Below are positions 8,541-18,637 of a stretch of 64,000 bases of DNA, one piece after another. The stretch's first letter is position 1, and the number at the start of each line of letters is the position of its first letter. Source of the stretch: Nocardioides aquaticus (lineage in GTDB: Bacteria > Actinomycetota > Actinomycetes > Propionibacteriales > Nocardioidaceae). The stretch covers positions 3,472,001 through 3,536,000 of the forward strand of contig NZ_CP075371.1 in assembly GCF_018459925.1 (NCBI RefSeq), given 5' to 3'. The notes below the pieces were generated by a model, which was not told where the DNA came from, ran no database searches, and was given only the letters and a program-made list of their open reading frames with translations. The position numbers and the translations under genes are program-made.

Positions 8541-11168
8541 ATGACCGACACCCAGCAGCAGGCCCCGGACCCGACGAGCACCGCCACCGGTGCCGTCGTC
8601 GTACCGGACAAGCCGGCCCTGGAGGGCCTGGAGGAGACCTGGTCGGCGCGCTGGAAGGCCGACGACACCTACGCCTTCGACCGCACCCAGCCGCGCAGCA
8701 ACGTCTTCTCGATCGACACCCCGCCGCCGACGGTGAGCGGGAGCCTGCACGTCGGGCACGTCTTCTCCTACACCCACACCGACCTGATCGCCCGCTACCA
8801 GCGGATGCAGGGCAAGTCGGTGTTCTACCCGATGGGCTGGGACGACAACGGCCTGCCCACCGAGCGCCGGGTGCAGAACTACTACGGCGTGCGCTGCGAC
8901 CCCTCGCTGCCCTACGACGCCGACTTCACCCCGCCGGAGAAGCCCGACCCCAAGAAGCAGGTGCCGGTCAGCCGGCCCAACTTCGTCGAGCTCTGCGAGC
9001 GCCTCGTCGTCGAGGACGAGCAGGTCTTCGAGGCGCTCTGGCGCCGGCTCGGACTGTCGGTCGACTGGAGCCAGCACTACACGACGATCGGGCCCAAGGC
9101 GCAGGTCGCCAGCCAGCGCGCCTTCCTGCGCAACTTCGCGCGTGGGGAGGCGTACCTGCAGGAGGCGCCGACGCTCTGGGACGTCACCTTCCAGACCGCG
9201 GTCGCCCAGGCCGAGCTCGAGGCCCGCGACTACGCCGGCGCGTACCACCGCGTGGCCTACCACCGCGCGGACGGGACGCCGGTGCACGTCGAGACCACGC
9301 GCCCCGAGCTGATCGTCAGCGCCGTGGCGCTGATCGCCCACCCCGACGACGAGCGGTACGCCGACCTGTTCGGGACCACCGTGACCTCACCGGTCTTCGG
9401 CGTCGAGATCCCGGTCCTGGCGCACCCGGCGGCGGAGATGGACAAGGGCGCCGGCATCGCGATGTGCTGCACCTTCGGCGACCTCACCGACGTCACCTGG
9501 TGGCGCGAGCTGCAGCTGCCGGTGCGCACCGTGATCGGCCGCGACGGCCGCTTCACCCGCGAGACCCCCGGCTGGCTCGAGGGCCCGGGCGCGGCGGCGT
9601 ACGACGGGCTGTCCGGCAAGACCGTCTTCTCCGCCCGCGAGGAGACCGTGCGCCTGCTCCGCGAGGCCGGCGACCTCGACGGCGAGCCCACCCCGACGCA
9701 GCGGATGGCGAACTTCTACGAGAAGGGCGACAAGCCGCTCGAGATCGTCGCCACCCGCCAGTGGTACGTCCGCAACGGCGGCCGCGACGTCGGCCTGCGC
9801 ACCGAGATGCTCGAGCGCGGCGCCGAGATCACCTGGGTCCCCACCCACATGCGCCACCGCTTCGACAACTGGGTCGGCGGGCTGAACGGCGACTGGCTGA
9901 TCTCGCGGCAGCGGTTCTTCGGCATCCCCTTTCCGGTCTGGTACCCCCTCGACGACGAGGGCGAGCCCGACCACGCCCACCCGCTGATGCCGACCGAGGC
10001 CGAGCTGCCGGTCGACCCCTCGACCGACGCCCCGCGCGGGTACGACGAGTCGACCCGCGGCAAGCCGGGCGGGTTCGTCGGCGACCCCGACGTGATGGAC
10101 ACCTGGGCGACCTCCTCGCTGACGCCGCAGATCGCCGGCGGCTGGGAGAGCGACCCCGACCTGTTCGAGCGGGTCTTCCCGATGAACCTGGCCACCCAGG
10201 CCCACGACATCATCCGGACCTGGCTGTTCTCGCGGGTCGTGCGCGCGCACTTCGAGAACGGCGTGGCCCCGTGGAGCCACGCGCTGATCTCGGGCTTCGT
10301 GGTCGACCCGGACCGCAAGAAGATGTCGAAGTCCAAGGGCAACGTCGTGGTCCCCACCGACATCCTCGACCGGTTCGGCGCCGACGCGGTCCGCTGGCGC
10401 GCGGCGATGTCGCGCCCGGGCCTGGACTCGCCCTTCGACGAGAGCCAGATGAAGGTCGGGCGCCGGCTGGCGATGAAGGTCCTCAACGCGTCCCGCTTCG
10501 TGCTCGGCAACGTCGGCGCCACCTCGCGGAACGCCTTCGAGGTCGCCGAGCCCGTCGACTGCGCGCTCCTGGGCCGCCTGGCCACCGTCGTGACCCGCGC
10601 GACCGAGGCCTTCGACGCCTACGACTACACCACCGCCCTCGAGGTGACCGAGCGCTTCTTCTGGGAGTTCTGCGACGACTACCTCGAGCTGGTCAAGGAG
10701 CGGGCCTACGCCGAGGACGGCGGCTCCCCCACCGCGTCGGCACGCGCCACGCTCGCCCTGGCCCTGGAGGTGCAGCTGCGCCTGCTGGCCCCGTTCCTGC
10801 CCTACGTGACCGAGGAGGTCTGGTCGTGGTGGCGACCGGGCTCGGTGCACCACGCCGCCTGGCCGGTCGTGGCCGACCTCGGCGCCCCCGCCGCCGCCGA
10901 CCCGTCGTCGCTGGACGCCGTGGCCTCGACGCTGGCCGGCATCCGGGGCGCGAAGTCCCAGGCCAAGGTGTCGATGCGCACCCCGCTGGGGCGGGTGGAG
11001 GTCCGCGGACCGCAGCAGCTCGTCGACGCCGCCGCCACCGCCGAGCCCGACCTCCGGGCCGCCGGCCGCGTGACGGGCGAGATGACCTTCGTGGCCGACG
11101 ACAGCCGCTCCGAGATCCTCGTCACGGCCGAGGTCGCCCCCGAGGCACCCGGGGCCCCGCAGGCCTGA
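8541..11168 (+). CDS. valS: Valyl-tRNA synthetase
   Basis: Class I aminoacyl-tRNA synthetase charging tRNA-Val, 875 residues. The HIGH signature is [16 protein letters not shown] and the KMSKS loop is [20 protein letters not shown]. The editing (CP1) domain lies between, with [19 protein letters not shown]. This is the shorter actinobacterial type; a long C-terminal tRNA-binding coiled coil is reduced. TAGGCT (8528-8533) stands 7 bases before the ATG, so the mRNA is probably leaderless. In M. tuberculosis valS and folC are collinear, whereas here they are divergent with a GNAT gene between. Confidence 0.96.
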   Translation: MTDTQQQAPDPTSTATGAVVVPDKPALEGLEETWSARWKADDTYAFDRTQPRSNVFSIDTPPPTVSGSLHVGHVFSYTHTDLIARYQRMQGKSVFYPMGWDDNGLPTERRVQNYYGVRCDPSLPYDADFTPPEKPDPKKQVPVSRPNFVELCERLVVEDEQVFEALWRRLGLSVDWSQHYTTIGPKAQVASQRAFLRNFARGEAYLQEAPTLWDVTFQTAVAQAELEARDYAGAYHRVAYHRADGTPVHVETTRPELIVSAVALIAHPDDERYADLFGTTVTSPVFGVEIPVLAHPAAEMDKGAGIAMCCTFGDLTDVTWWRELQLPVRTVIGRDGRFTRETPGWLEGPGAAAYDGLSGKTVFSAREETVRLLREAGDLDGEPTPTQRMANFYEKGDKPLEIVATRQWYVRNGGRDVGLRTEMLERGAEITWVPTHMRHRFDNWVGGLNGDWLISRQRFFGIPFPVWYPLDDEGEPDHAHPLMPTEAELPVDPSTDAPRGYDESTRGKPGGFVGDPDVMDTWATSSLTPQIAGGWESDPDLFERVFPMNLATQAHDIIRTWLFSRVVRAHFENGVAPWSHALISGFVVDPDRKKMSKSKGNVVVPTDILDRFGADAVRWRAAMSRPGLDSPFDESQMKVGRRLAMKVLNASRFVLGNVGATSRNAFEVAEPVDCALLGRLATVVTRATEAFDAYDYTTALEVTERFFWEFCDDYLELVKERAYAEDGGSPTASARATLALALEVQLRLLAPFLPYVTEEVWSWWRPGSVHHAAWPVVADLGAPAAADPSSLDAVASTLAGIRGAKSQAKVSMRTPLGRVEVRGPQQLVDAAATAEPDLRAAGRVTGEMTFVADDSRSEILVTAEVAPEAPGAPQA

Positions 11169-11193
11169 CCCGGCGGCACGCCGCCCGGGACAC

Positions 11194-11238
11194 ACAGCAG
11201 CGGATCACTGCCACCTGGTGGCAGTGATCCGCTGCTGT
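11194..11238. terminator. Perfect 22-bp palindrome between convergent genes, bidirectional terminator
   Basis: Two 22-base arms (11194-11215 and 11217-11238) are perfect inverted copies separated by a single base, so the folded RNA has about 20 pairs and a minimal loop. It lies 25 bases after valS and 22 bases after the stop of the convergent gene. There is no T-run on either strand, as is common for actinobacterial hairpin terminators. Confidence 0.75.
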
Positions 11239-11260
11239 CGTGCTGGCAGGAGTTGCGTGG

Positions 11261-12187
11261 TCAGGCGGCGGGCGCGGGGGCCCCGGCCGGCTCCGCCGGC
11301 TCGACGGGGGAGGCCGGCTCGGCCGGCTCGACCGGGGTGGCCGGCTCGACCGGGGTGGCCGGCTCGACGGGGGTGGCGGGCTCGGCGGGCTCCACCGGTA
11401 CGGCGCTCGGCCCCTCCTCCTCGACGCGCGGCTCGCACACGATCGGCGGCAGCGGCGGCACGATCGGGAGCGCGGGCGCGGCCGGGACCGCCGGGGCCGG
11501 CGGCGGGGCCGGGCTGCCGCCGACCGACGGACCCTCGTCCTCGGGGCCACCGTCGCCCGCACCGTCCGGGGCACCGAAGGCCGGGCTGCCACCCTTCACC
11601 GGCGGCGTCCAGGGCGCGGCCGGTGCGGCCTCCGGCTGCGAGGCCGGGTCGGTGGGTGCCGGCCCCTCGGCCGGGTCGTCGCTCCCGTCGGCCCCGTCGG
11701 CCCCGTCGCCGCCGACGGCTGCGCCAGCGGTGCCACCTGCCGGGCCGGAGGCGGGGCCCGCGGACCCCTGCGCCACGGTCTCCTGGCCGTCCGACGAACC
11801 CGCGGCCACCGGTCCCGAGCGTCCGCCCGAGGTGGTGCCGGAGACGGGGCCGGAGACGGGGCCGGACGTGGACGCGCCCTCGCTCGAGGACGCTCCGCCG
11901 GTGATCGCCGTCCTGGGCAGGTCAGCCGCGGTCAGCTCGGAGCCGTCCGAGCCGGCCGTGGCGTCCAGGACCGACGCGGCACCGTTCTGCGCGGACGCGT
12001 CGGGCGTGTCCGACTCGCGGAGCCGGGACCCGCCGAGCGGGGCGCTCTCGATCAGCCGGGTGGCGAAGGTGCGCGCGTCGATCGGCACCGGTGACGCCTC
12101 CCCACGCGCCGTGGCGACCATGACGAAGCCGCACAGGACCGCCACCATGCAGAACACCAGGAACGGTGCTCGTTGGTTCTTGCTCAT
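11261..12187 (-). CDS. Proline/alanine/glycine-rich exported protein, function unknown
   Basis: A 308-residue protein with a hydrophobic N-terminal segment (about residues 8-27, PFLVFCMVAVLCGFVMVATA) that is a signal peptide or membrane anchor, and a long low-complexity body rich in P, A, G, S, E and D. The C-terminus carries a hexapeptide repeat of the form PVEPAT. Only one short stretch, DARTFATRLIESAPLGGSRL (about residues 37-56), looks ordered. No enzyme motif is visible, and a cell-wall-spanning or surface role is only a guess. It sits alone between the valS and clpX terminators. Confidence 0.6.
   Translation of the reverse strand: MSKNQRAPFLVFCMVAVLCGFVMVATARGEASPVPIDARTFATRLIESAPLGGSRLRESDTPDASAQNGAASVLDATAGSDGSELTAADLPRTAITGGASSSEGASTSGPVSGPVSGTTSGGRSGPVAAGSSDGQETVAQGSAGPASGPAGGTAGAAVGGDGADGADGSDDPAEGPAPTDPASQPEAAPAAPWTPPVKGGSPAFGAPDGAGDGGPEDEGPSVGGSPAPPPAPAVPAAPALPIVPPLPPIVCEPRVEEEGPSAVPVEPAEPATPVEPATPVEPATPVEPAEPASPVEPAEPAGAPAPAA
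11323..11376. repeat. Three tandem 18-bp units encoding PVEPAT
   Basis: Units at 11323-11340, 11341-11358 and 11359-11376 are identical except for one base in the third. On the minus strand they encode the hexapeptide PVEPAT near the C-terminus of the proline-rich protein. Degenerate copies continue on both sides. Such in-frame repeats can change copy number by slippage. Confidence 0.85.
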
Positions 12188-12295
12188 TGTTCGCTGCCCC
12201 CGCAGGTCATGAGGTCGTGACGACCCGAGCCCATTGTCGGGCCACCGCCGCCACGCACCGACCAGAACAGCAGAAATGACTCGAAGTGACTAGCA

Positions 12296-12329
12296 GGCGA
12301 CGCCCCCGGGACGACCCGGGGGCGTCGCC
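12296..12329 (-). terminator. Hairpin terminator after clpX
   Basis: A perfect 15-bp stem (12296-12310 with 12315-12329) and ACGA loop begins 4 bases after the clpX stop on the minus strand. There is no U-tail. It separates the clp genes from the proline-rich protein gene. Confidence 0.8.
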
Positions 12330-12333
12330 GGCC

Positions 12334-13617
<1,284 letters not shown>

Positions 13618-13660
13618 CGGCGATCTCCCCTCTAGACGGACGTACAACCATGGAACGGTA

Positions 13661-13697
13661 CCCCGTGCCACCCCCGGGACCGGCGGGTGACACGGGG
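13661..13697 (-). terminator. Imperfect hairpin between clpP2 and clpX
   Basis: 13661-13673 can pair with 13685-13697 (12 pairs, one mismatch, about 11-base loop) in the gap between the clpP2 stop and the clpX Shine-Dalgarno. It could be an attenuator or an RNA-processing site that lowers clpX relative to clpP. This is visible structure only. Confidence 0.4.
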
Positions 13698-13704
13698 GTG
13701 GTGC

Positions 13705-14319
13705 TCAGGTCCCGGCGAGCGCCGGGGTGCCCTTGCGCGAGTCCAGCACGCCGTCGATCAGGCCGTAGTCCTTGGCCTGCGCGGCCGTCAGGATCTTGTC
13801 GCGCTCGATGTCGCGGCTGACCTGCTCGATGTCGCGACCGCTGTGCTCGCTGATCATCGTCTCGAGCAGCTCGCGCATCCGGAGGATCTCGTTGGCCTGG
13901 ATCTCGATGTCCGAGGTCTGGCCGAACGTGCCCTCGGTGTAGGGCTGGTGGATCAGGATCCGGCTGTTGGGCAGGGCCAGGCGCTTGCCGGGGGCCCCCG
14001 CCGCGAGCAGGATCGCGGCCGCCGAGGCGGCCTGACCGAGGCAGACCGTCTGCACGTCGGGCTTGATGAACCGCATCGTGTCGTAGATCGCGGTCAGCGC
14101 CGTGAAGGAGCCGCCCGGGGAGTTGATGTAGATCTGGATGTCCTGGTCGGGGTTCAGGGACTCCAGGCACAGCAGCTGCGCCATCACCGCGTTGGCGACG
14201 TCGTCGGAGATCGGGGTGCCGAGGAAGATGATGCGGTCCTCGAACAGCTTGCCGTAGGGGTCGATGCGACGCACGCCGTAGGAGGTGCGCTCTTCCCACT
14301 GGGGGATGTAGTAGCTCAT
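13705..14319 (-). CDS. clpP2: ATP-dependent Clp protease proteolytic subunit ClpP2
   Basis: Serine peptidase subunit of 204 residues that in actinobacteria forms a mixed ClpP1P2 tetradecamer. The catalytic serine is Ser99 in CLGQAASAAA, the histidine is His124 in SRILIHQPYTEG, and an aspartate is at about 173 in ERDKILTA. The start ATG has AGGA 9 bases upstream. It follows clpP1 with a 4-base gap, so both subunits are made from one message, which fits their assembly as a hetero-oligomer. Confidence 0.96.
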   Translation of the reverse strand: MSYYIPQWEERTSYGVRRIDPYGKLFEDRIIFLGTPISDDVANAVMAQLLCLESLNPDQDIQIYINSPGGSFTALTAIYDTMRFIKPDVQTVCLGQAASAAAILLAAGAPGKRLALPNSRILIHQPYTEGTFGQTSDIEIQANEILRMRELLETMISEHSGRDIEQVSRDIERDKILTAAQAKDYGLIDGVLDSRKGTPALAGT

Positions 14320-14323
14320 GTCG

Positions 14324-14971
14324 TCAGTCCTTCGTGTGGGCCGGTCGGCCCTCGTCGGCGGCGTCGCGCGCGTTCTTGACCACCTTGTCGACCAGGCCGT
14401 ACTCCATGGCCTGGTCGGCGGTGAACCAGCGGTCGCGGTCGGCGTCGGCGATGACCTGCTCGATGTCCTGGCCGGTGTGCTCGGCGATGAGGTCGAGCAG
14501 CACCTTCTTGATGTGCAGCGACTGCTGCGCCTGGATCTTGATGTCCGAGGCGGAGCCGCCCATGCCCGAGGAGGGCTGGTGCATCATGATCCGCGCGTGC
14601 GGCAGCGCGTACCGCTTGCCCTTGGCGCCGGCGCAGAGCAGGAACTGCCCCATCGAGGCCGCCAGGCCCATCCCGACGGTCGCGACGTCGTTGGGGATGT
14701 AGTTCATGGTGTCGTAGATCGCCATGCCGGCGTCCACGGAGCCACCGGGGCTGTTGATGTGCAGGAAGATGTCGGCCTCGGGGTCCTCGGCCGAGAGCAG
14801 CAGCAGCTGGGCGCAGATCGCGTTCGCGTTCTGGTCGCGCACCTCGGAGCCGAGGAACACGATGCGCTCGCGCAGCAGCCGCTGGTAGATGTGGTCGTCG
14901 AGCACGTTGAGTCCTGCCCCGCCGTTCATCTGCGGGAGGCCCTCGCCAGGTCGGGTCTCGTAGTCGTTCAC
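14324..14971 (-). CDS. clpP1: ATP-dependent Clp protease proteolytic subunit ClpP1
   Basis: Second ClpP subunit, 215 residues from the GTG at 14971. Ser106 (GLAASMGQF), His131 ([11 protein letters not shown]) and Asp180 ([10 protein letters not shown]) form the triad with the spacing of E. coli ClpP (97/122/171). An alternative ATG at 14929 would still include the core. I prefer the GTG because TAGTGT (14984 to 14979) lies 7 bases before it, the leaderless layout seen elsewhere here. The N-terminal 20 residues may be a propeptide. Confidence 0.94.
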   Translation of the reverse strand: MNDYETRPGEGLPQMNGGAGLNVLDDHIYQRLLRERIVFLGSEVRDQNANAICAQLLLLSAEDPEADIFLHINSPGGSVDAGMAIYDTMNYIPNDVATVGMGLAASMGQFLLCAGAKGKRYALPHARIMMHQPSSGMGGSASDIKIQAQQSLHIKKVLLDLIAEHTGQDIEQVIADADRDRWFTADQAMEYGLVDKVVKNARDAADEGRPAHTKD

Positions 14972-14978
14972 CCGGCCG

Positions 14979-14984
14979 ACACTA
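14979..14984 (-). promoter_or_regulatory. Putative -10 element of clpP1-clpP2
   Basis: TAGTGT read on the minus strand ends 7 bases before the GTG at 14971. It overlaps the stop codon of the upstream SRPBCC gene and decides the clpP1 start. Confidence 0.45.
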
Positions 14985-15545
14985 GCCCGCGTCGGGCCCC
15001 GAACCACGGGTGGTCGGGCCCTGTTCGCCAACAGCGGACGCGGACGCCGCGGCGGCCATCCGCTCGACCGTGCGGGCCATGCCGGCCTCGAGCTCGTCGG
15101 CGTGGGCGTCGGTGCCGCCGAGCAGCAGCGGCGCCGCCAGCCGGCTGAGCCCGGTGAGCCCCCGGGGCACCGGCCGGCGGTGCACGACCCTGGTCCGCCC
15201 GTCGCCGGTCGGCTCCAGCTCCCAGATCCAGCGGGCGCCGCTGGTGCGCGTGTCCCACGACAGCAGCCGGCCGGGCTCGAGCTCGGCCACCACGGAGCGG
15301 GTGGGCCAGACCACGACCCCGCGCCGGTTGATCCCGAGGTACTGCTGCCCGACCCGCAGCCCGCCCGGCAGCAGCGGGCGCATGGTCACCAGCTCGGGGC
15401 TCCACTCCCCCATCCGCGCGACGTCGGCCAGCGTCGCCCAGACCGCGGCGGGCGGCGCGTCGACCACCTGCTCCGCGCGCAGCTCACGAGCGGCGGACGA
15501 CGACGACGCGGACGACGCTGGAGAGGGGTCTCGGTCGGAGGTCAC
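14982..15545 (-). CDS. SRPBCC (START/polyketide-cyclase-like) family protein
   Basis: A 187-residue protein with a helix-grip fold expected to bind a hydrophobic ligand. The core reads [60 protein letters not shown] and [20 protein letters not shown], which matches polyketide cyclase/dehydrase-type SRPBCC proteins. The first 20 residues are serine-rich and probably disordered. It starts 7 bases after the stop of the lipase-like gene, so the two are probably co-transcribed. Ligand unknown. Confidence 0.78.
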   Translation of the reverse strand: MTSDRDPSPASSASSSSAARELRAEQVVDAPPAAVWATLADVARMGEWSPELVTMRPLLPGGLRVGQQYLGINRRGVVVWPTRSVVAELEPGRLLSWDTRTSGARWIWELEPTGDGRTRVVHRRPVPRGLTGLSRLAAPLLLGGTDAHADELEAGMARTVERMAAAASASAVGEQGPTTRGSGPDAG

Positions 15546-15552
15546 CGCGCGA

Positions 15553-16761
15553 TCATCCCCGCCCGACCTCGGCGGCGTCGAGCCACCGGCCCAGGGCGGC
15601 GTGGACGTCGGGGTGGTTGAGCAGGCCGAAGTGGTCGGTGCCGCCGACGTGGAGCACGTCCGCGCCCGGGAACAGCTCGGCCCCGCGACGGTCCCGGCCG
15701 TACGCCGAGCGCGGCCGGACCAGGACGTCGCCGACCAGGTCCCCCACCGGGTGCCGCTGCTCGCGGGTCAGGGTGGCCGCCACCAGGTGGTACCGGGCGT
15801 GCGGCCACGGCGGCACGTCGGAGGTCAGCCCGGCCACCAGGTCGTGCACGCCCTGGGAGCGCCAGTCGAGGATGCGGCCGAACGCCGCGGTCTCCGGCAG
15901 CAGCCCGAGGCCGCGCGAGCCGTGCCCGACCCCCCAGGCCACCGGGGCGCCCAGGTGGGGCGTGCCGAGGGTGACGACGTCGCTGACCAGCTCCGCCCAG
16001 GCCCGCCCGGAGTCCGGGGGTGCGGGGGCCACGGCGCCGGCGGCGCGCACCACCAGGCCGCCCATGGAGTGGCCGACCAGGACGACCCGGCGCACCGGGA
16101 CCGGCCAGGCGTCGACGACCCGCTGCATCAGGGCGGCGAGCGCGACGCCGTTCTCGCGCAGCGGCAGCCCCGAGTTGAGCCGGAGGAAGACCGGGGTCCA
16201 GCCGCGGGCGGTCACCGCCTCGCCGTAGGTCGTGCCCACGCTGGCGCGGTGCAGGCCCCAGGCCTCCTCGCTCTCGCAGAGCCCGTGCAGGAAGAACACG
16301 AGGTCGCCGGTGGCCTCCGGGAACGCCGCGGCCAGCGGCACCGGGTCGGGCTCGACGTCGCGGTGGTGCACGCGCACCGCCAGCGGGATCGCCAGCTGCG
16401 GGCGCTCCTGCAGCAGCCGGTCCCCGATCAGGCCGTTGACGGCCGAGGACACGAAGCGGCCCCGGGGGTGGTCCTCCAGCCGCGGCCCGGCGCCCGTGGC
16501 CGCGAGCCGGTCCAGGCCGACCGAGGTCGCCCGGAGACCGGCCCCGAGGCCGGCGTACACCGCGGAGGCGATGCCGCGGTGGGCCACCTCGGGCACGGCG
16601 GAGACGCCGAAGGTCGCCCTGCGGGTCACCCGGTGCGCCCGGTCGGCGATCGCCAGGTGCGTGTCCCGGGCGCTGCGCACGACCAGCTCGTCGGCGACCT
16701 GCGCCAGCAGCGACAGCGCATCCAGCACGGACGCGCCGGGGGCGGGGGCGACGGAGGTCAT
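15553..16761 (-). CDS. Alpha/beta hydrolase, lipase-like (GHSMGG)
   Basis: A 402-residue serine hydrolase. The nucleophile elbow is VVLVGHSMGGLVVRAAGAVA, the oxyanion region FFLHGLCESEEAWGL, and the likely catalytic histidine lies in HVGGTDHFGLLNHPDVH. The TLGTPHLGAPVA segment is typical of PGAP1/triacylglycerol-lipase-like enzymes. A 140-residue helical N-terminal extension precedes the core. No signal peptide is seen, so it is probably cytoplasmic. The ATG is preceded by TAGCGT (16773 to 16768) at 6 bases. That hexamer sits just before the tig terminator. Confidence 0.82.
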   Translation of the reverse strand: MTSVAPAPGASVLDALSLLAQVADELVVRSARDTHLAIADRAHRVTRRATFGVSAVPEVAHRGIASAVYAGLGAGLRATSVGLDRLAATGAGPRLEDHPRGRFVSSAVNGLIGDRLLQERPQLAIPLAVRVHHRDVEPDPVPLAAAFPEATGDLVFFLHGLCESEEAWGLHRASVGTTYGEAVTARGWTPVFLRLNSGLPLRENGVALAALMQRVVDAWPVPVRRVVLVGHSMGGLVVRAAGAVAPAPPDSGRAWAELVSDVVTLGTPHLGAPVAWGVGHGSRGLGLLPETAAFGRILDWRSQGVHDLVAGLTSDVPPWPHARYHLVAATLTREQRHPVGDLVGDVLVRPRSAYGRDRRGAELFPGADVLHVGGTDHFGLLNHPDVHAALGRWLDAAEVGRG

Positions 16762-16774
16762 CCCCCCACGCTAA

Positions 16775-16806
16775 CCGATCCGGTGCACAGGCGTGCACCG
16801 GATCGG
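16775..16806 (-). terminator. Hairpin terminator after tig
   Basis: A perfect 14-bp stem (16775-16788 with 16793-16806) and 4-base AGGC loop start 7 bases after the tig stop on the minus strand. There is no U-tract. Confidence 0.8.
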
Positions 16807-16813
16807 CCGGGCG

Positions 16814-18286
16814 TCACTCCTTGGTGGTGTCGTCCTCGGCGGTCTCGCCCTCGGCGCCCTCGGCGCCCTGGACGTCCTCGGCGGACCCGTCCGCGTCGTC
16901 CTCGACCGACTCGTCCCCGGCGTCGGCAGCCTCGGCCGCAGCGACCTCCTCGGCGGAGGCGATGCTGCCGTCGGGGCGCAGGTTGCGCATCTCGACCACG
17001 TTGCCGGACGCGTCGGTGACGGTGGCGGACTCGACGATGGAGGCCAGCGCCTTGCCCCGCAGGATCTCCTGGACCAGGTCGGGGATGTGGTTGTGCGCGA
17101 ACATGTGGTTCGCGAACTCCTGCGGGTCCTGGCCGGACTGCTGGGCGCGACGCACGAGGTGCTGGGAGAGCTCGTTCTGGTCGACGCCGAGCTCCTCCTT
17201 CTTGGCGATCTCGTCCAGGATGAACTGGGCGGCGACCGCGTCGCGGACCCGCTTCTCCAGGTCGGCCTCGAACTCGTCGACCGTCTGGCCCTCGTCGTCG
17301 AGGTAGGCCTGCATGGTCATCCCGGCCTGCGCGAGCTGCTGCTCGACGCTCTGGCGACGGGCGGTGAGCTCCTCGGCCACGACCGACTCCGGCAGCGGCA
17401 CGTCGACCTTCTCGAGGAGGACCTCGAGGACGGCGTCGCGGGCGGCGGCGGCCTGCTCGAGGCGCTTGCCGTTGCGCAGCCGGTCGCGCACGTCCTCGGT
17501 GAGCTCCTCGTAGGTGTCGAACTCCGAGGCCTCCTGGGCGAAGTCGTCGTCGAGCTCGGGCAGCTCCTGCTCCTGCACCTGGCTGACGCGCACGCTGACC
17601 TCGACGTCCTCGCCGACCAGGTCGCCACCGACGAGCTGGGTGGTGAAGACCTTGTCCTCGCCGGCCGACAGGCCGAGCAGGGCCTCGTCGAGGCCCTCGA
17701 TCATCCCGCCGCGGCCGACCTGGTAGCTCATCTGGCTGACCTCGGCGCCCTCGACGGGCTCGCCGCCCTGGGTGGCGAGGAGGTCGATGACCACGAAGTC
17801 GCCGTCGGCGGCGGGGCGCTCGACGTCGGAGAGGGTGCCGAAGCGCTCGCGCAGCGCGGCGACCTGCTCCTCGACGTCGGCGTCGGTGACCTCGAGGTCG
17901 TCGACGCCGGCCTCGATGCCGTCGTACTCCGGCAGCTCGATGGTCGGCTTGACGTCGACCTCGGCGGTGAACTCGAGCTGCTCGTCCGGGGCGAGGTTGG
18001 TGACCTCGATCTCGGGCTGGGCGAGCGGCTGCAGGTCGTTCTCCTGGAGCGCCTCCATGTACTTCTGCGGCACGAGGTCCTGCACGGCCTCCTGGAGGAC
18101 GACCTCGCGGCCGACCTGCCGGTCGATGATCGCGGCGGGGACCTTGCCGCGGCGGAAGCCGGGGACGTTGATCTGCTGGGCGATCTTCTTGTAGGCCGCG
18201 TCGAGGCTCGGCTTGAGCTCCTCGAAGGGCACCTCGACGGTCAGCTTGGCCCGGGTCGGGGTCAAGGTCTCGACGGCGCTCTTCAC
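16814..18286 (-). CDS. tig: Trigger factor (ribosome-associated chaperone, peptidyl-prolyl isomerase)
   Basis: Folding chaperone of 490 residues docked at the ribosomal exit tunnel. The N-terminal ribosome-binding signature is PGFRRGKVPAAIIDRQVG, the FKBP-type isomerase domain contains DGDFVVIDLLATQGGEPVEG and MIEGLDEALLGLSAGED, and the C-terminal chaperone arms follow. The last 60 residues are very acidic, as in other actinobacterial trigger factors. The GTG start at 18286 has GGAGA upstream. It lies downstream of two tRNA genes and upstream of clpP, the usual chaperone-protease neighbourhood. Confidence 0.96.
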   Translation of the reverse strand: MKSAVETLTPTRAKLTVEVPFEELKPSLDAAYKKIAQQINVPGFRRGKVPAAIIDRQVGREVVLQEAVQDLVPQKYMEALQENDLQPLAQPEIEVTNLAPDEQLEFTAEVDVKPTIELPEYDGIEAGVDDLEVTDADVEEQVAALRERFGTLSDVERPAADGDFVVIDLLATQGGEPVEGAEVSQMSYQVGRGGMIEGLDEALLGLSAGEDKVFTTQLVGGDLVGEDVEVSVRVSQVQEQELPELDDDFAQEASEFDTYEELTEDVRDRLRNGKRLEQAAAARDAVLEVLLEKVDVPLPESVVAEELTARRQSVEQQLAQAGMTMQAYLDDEGQTVDEFEADLEKRVRDAVAAQFILDEIAKKEELGVDQNELSQHLVRRAQQSGQDPQEFANHMFAHNHIPDLVQEILRGKALASIVESATVTDASGNVVEMRNLRPDGSIASAEEVAAAEAADAGDESVEDDADGSAEDVQGAEGAEGETAEDDTTKE

Positions 18287-18337
18287 AGGTTGTCTCCTCG
18301 GTGTTCAGGTGTGCTCGGGTGGGTGGTGCTGGGACGG

Positions 18338-18413
18338 TGGTCGGGGCGACAGGACTCGAACCTGCGGTCTCCTGCTCCCAAAGCAGGCGCGCTAGCCACT
18401 ACGCTACGCCCCG
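18338..18413 (-). tRNA. tRNA-Pro (TGG)
   Basis: A complete cloverleaf on the minus strand. The 7-bp acceptor is CGGGGCG/CGCCCCG with discriminator A, the anticodon loop TTTGGGA carries TGG, and the T-arm contains GGTTCGAGTCC. CCA is encoded (18338-18340). It lies 55 bases upstream of tig. Confidence 0.95.
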
Positions 18414-18468
18414 CCAAGAGGCCCTGGCCGCCCGCGCGATCACCCGCGCAGGACGTCCGGCGGCTCCT

Positions 18469-18542
18469 TGGAGCGGATGACGGGAATCGAACCCGCGTAG
18501 CCAGTTTGGAAGACTGGGGCTCTACCATTGAGCTACATCCGC
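18469..18542 (-). tRNA. tRNA-Gly (TCC)
   Basis: A cloverleaf on the minus strand. The acceptor is GCGGATG/CATCCGC with discriminator T, as in other tRNA-Gly. The anticodon loop CTTCCAA gives TCC and the T-arm is GGGTTCGATTCCC. CCA is encoded (18469-18471). It is in tandem with tRNA-Pro, 55 bases apart. Confidence 0.95.
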
Positions 18543-18637
18543 CGGCGCGGGATCGGGCCCCGTACACCCCGGGAATCCTCGCACAACGCCCGGACGGCGC
18601 CCAATCGGGCCCGGCTCGGCCCGGCCCGGATCGGGGC

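Noticed and set aside
11323..11376. CRISPR-like or regulatory tandem repeat
   Set aside because: The repeats are contiguous without spacers and in frame within the proline-rich gene, so they are coding repeats. No CRISPR array was seen anywhere in the window.
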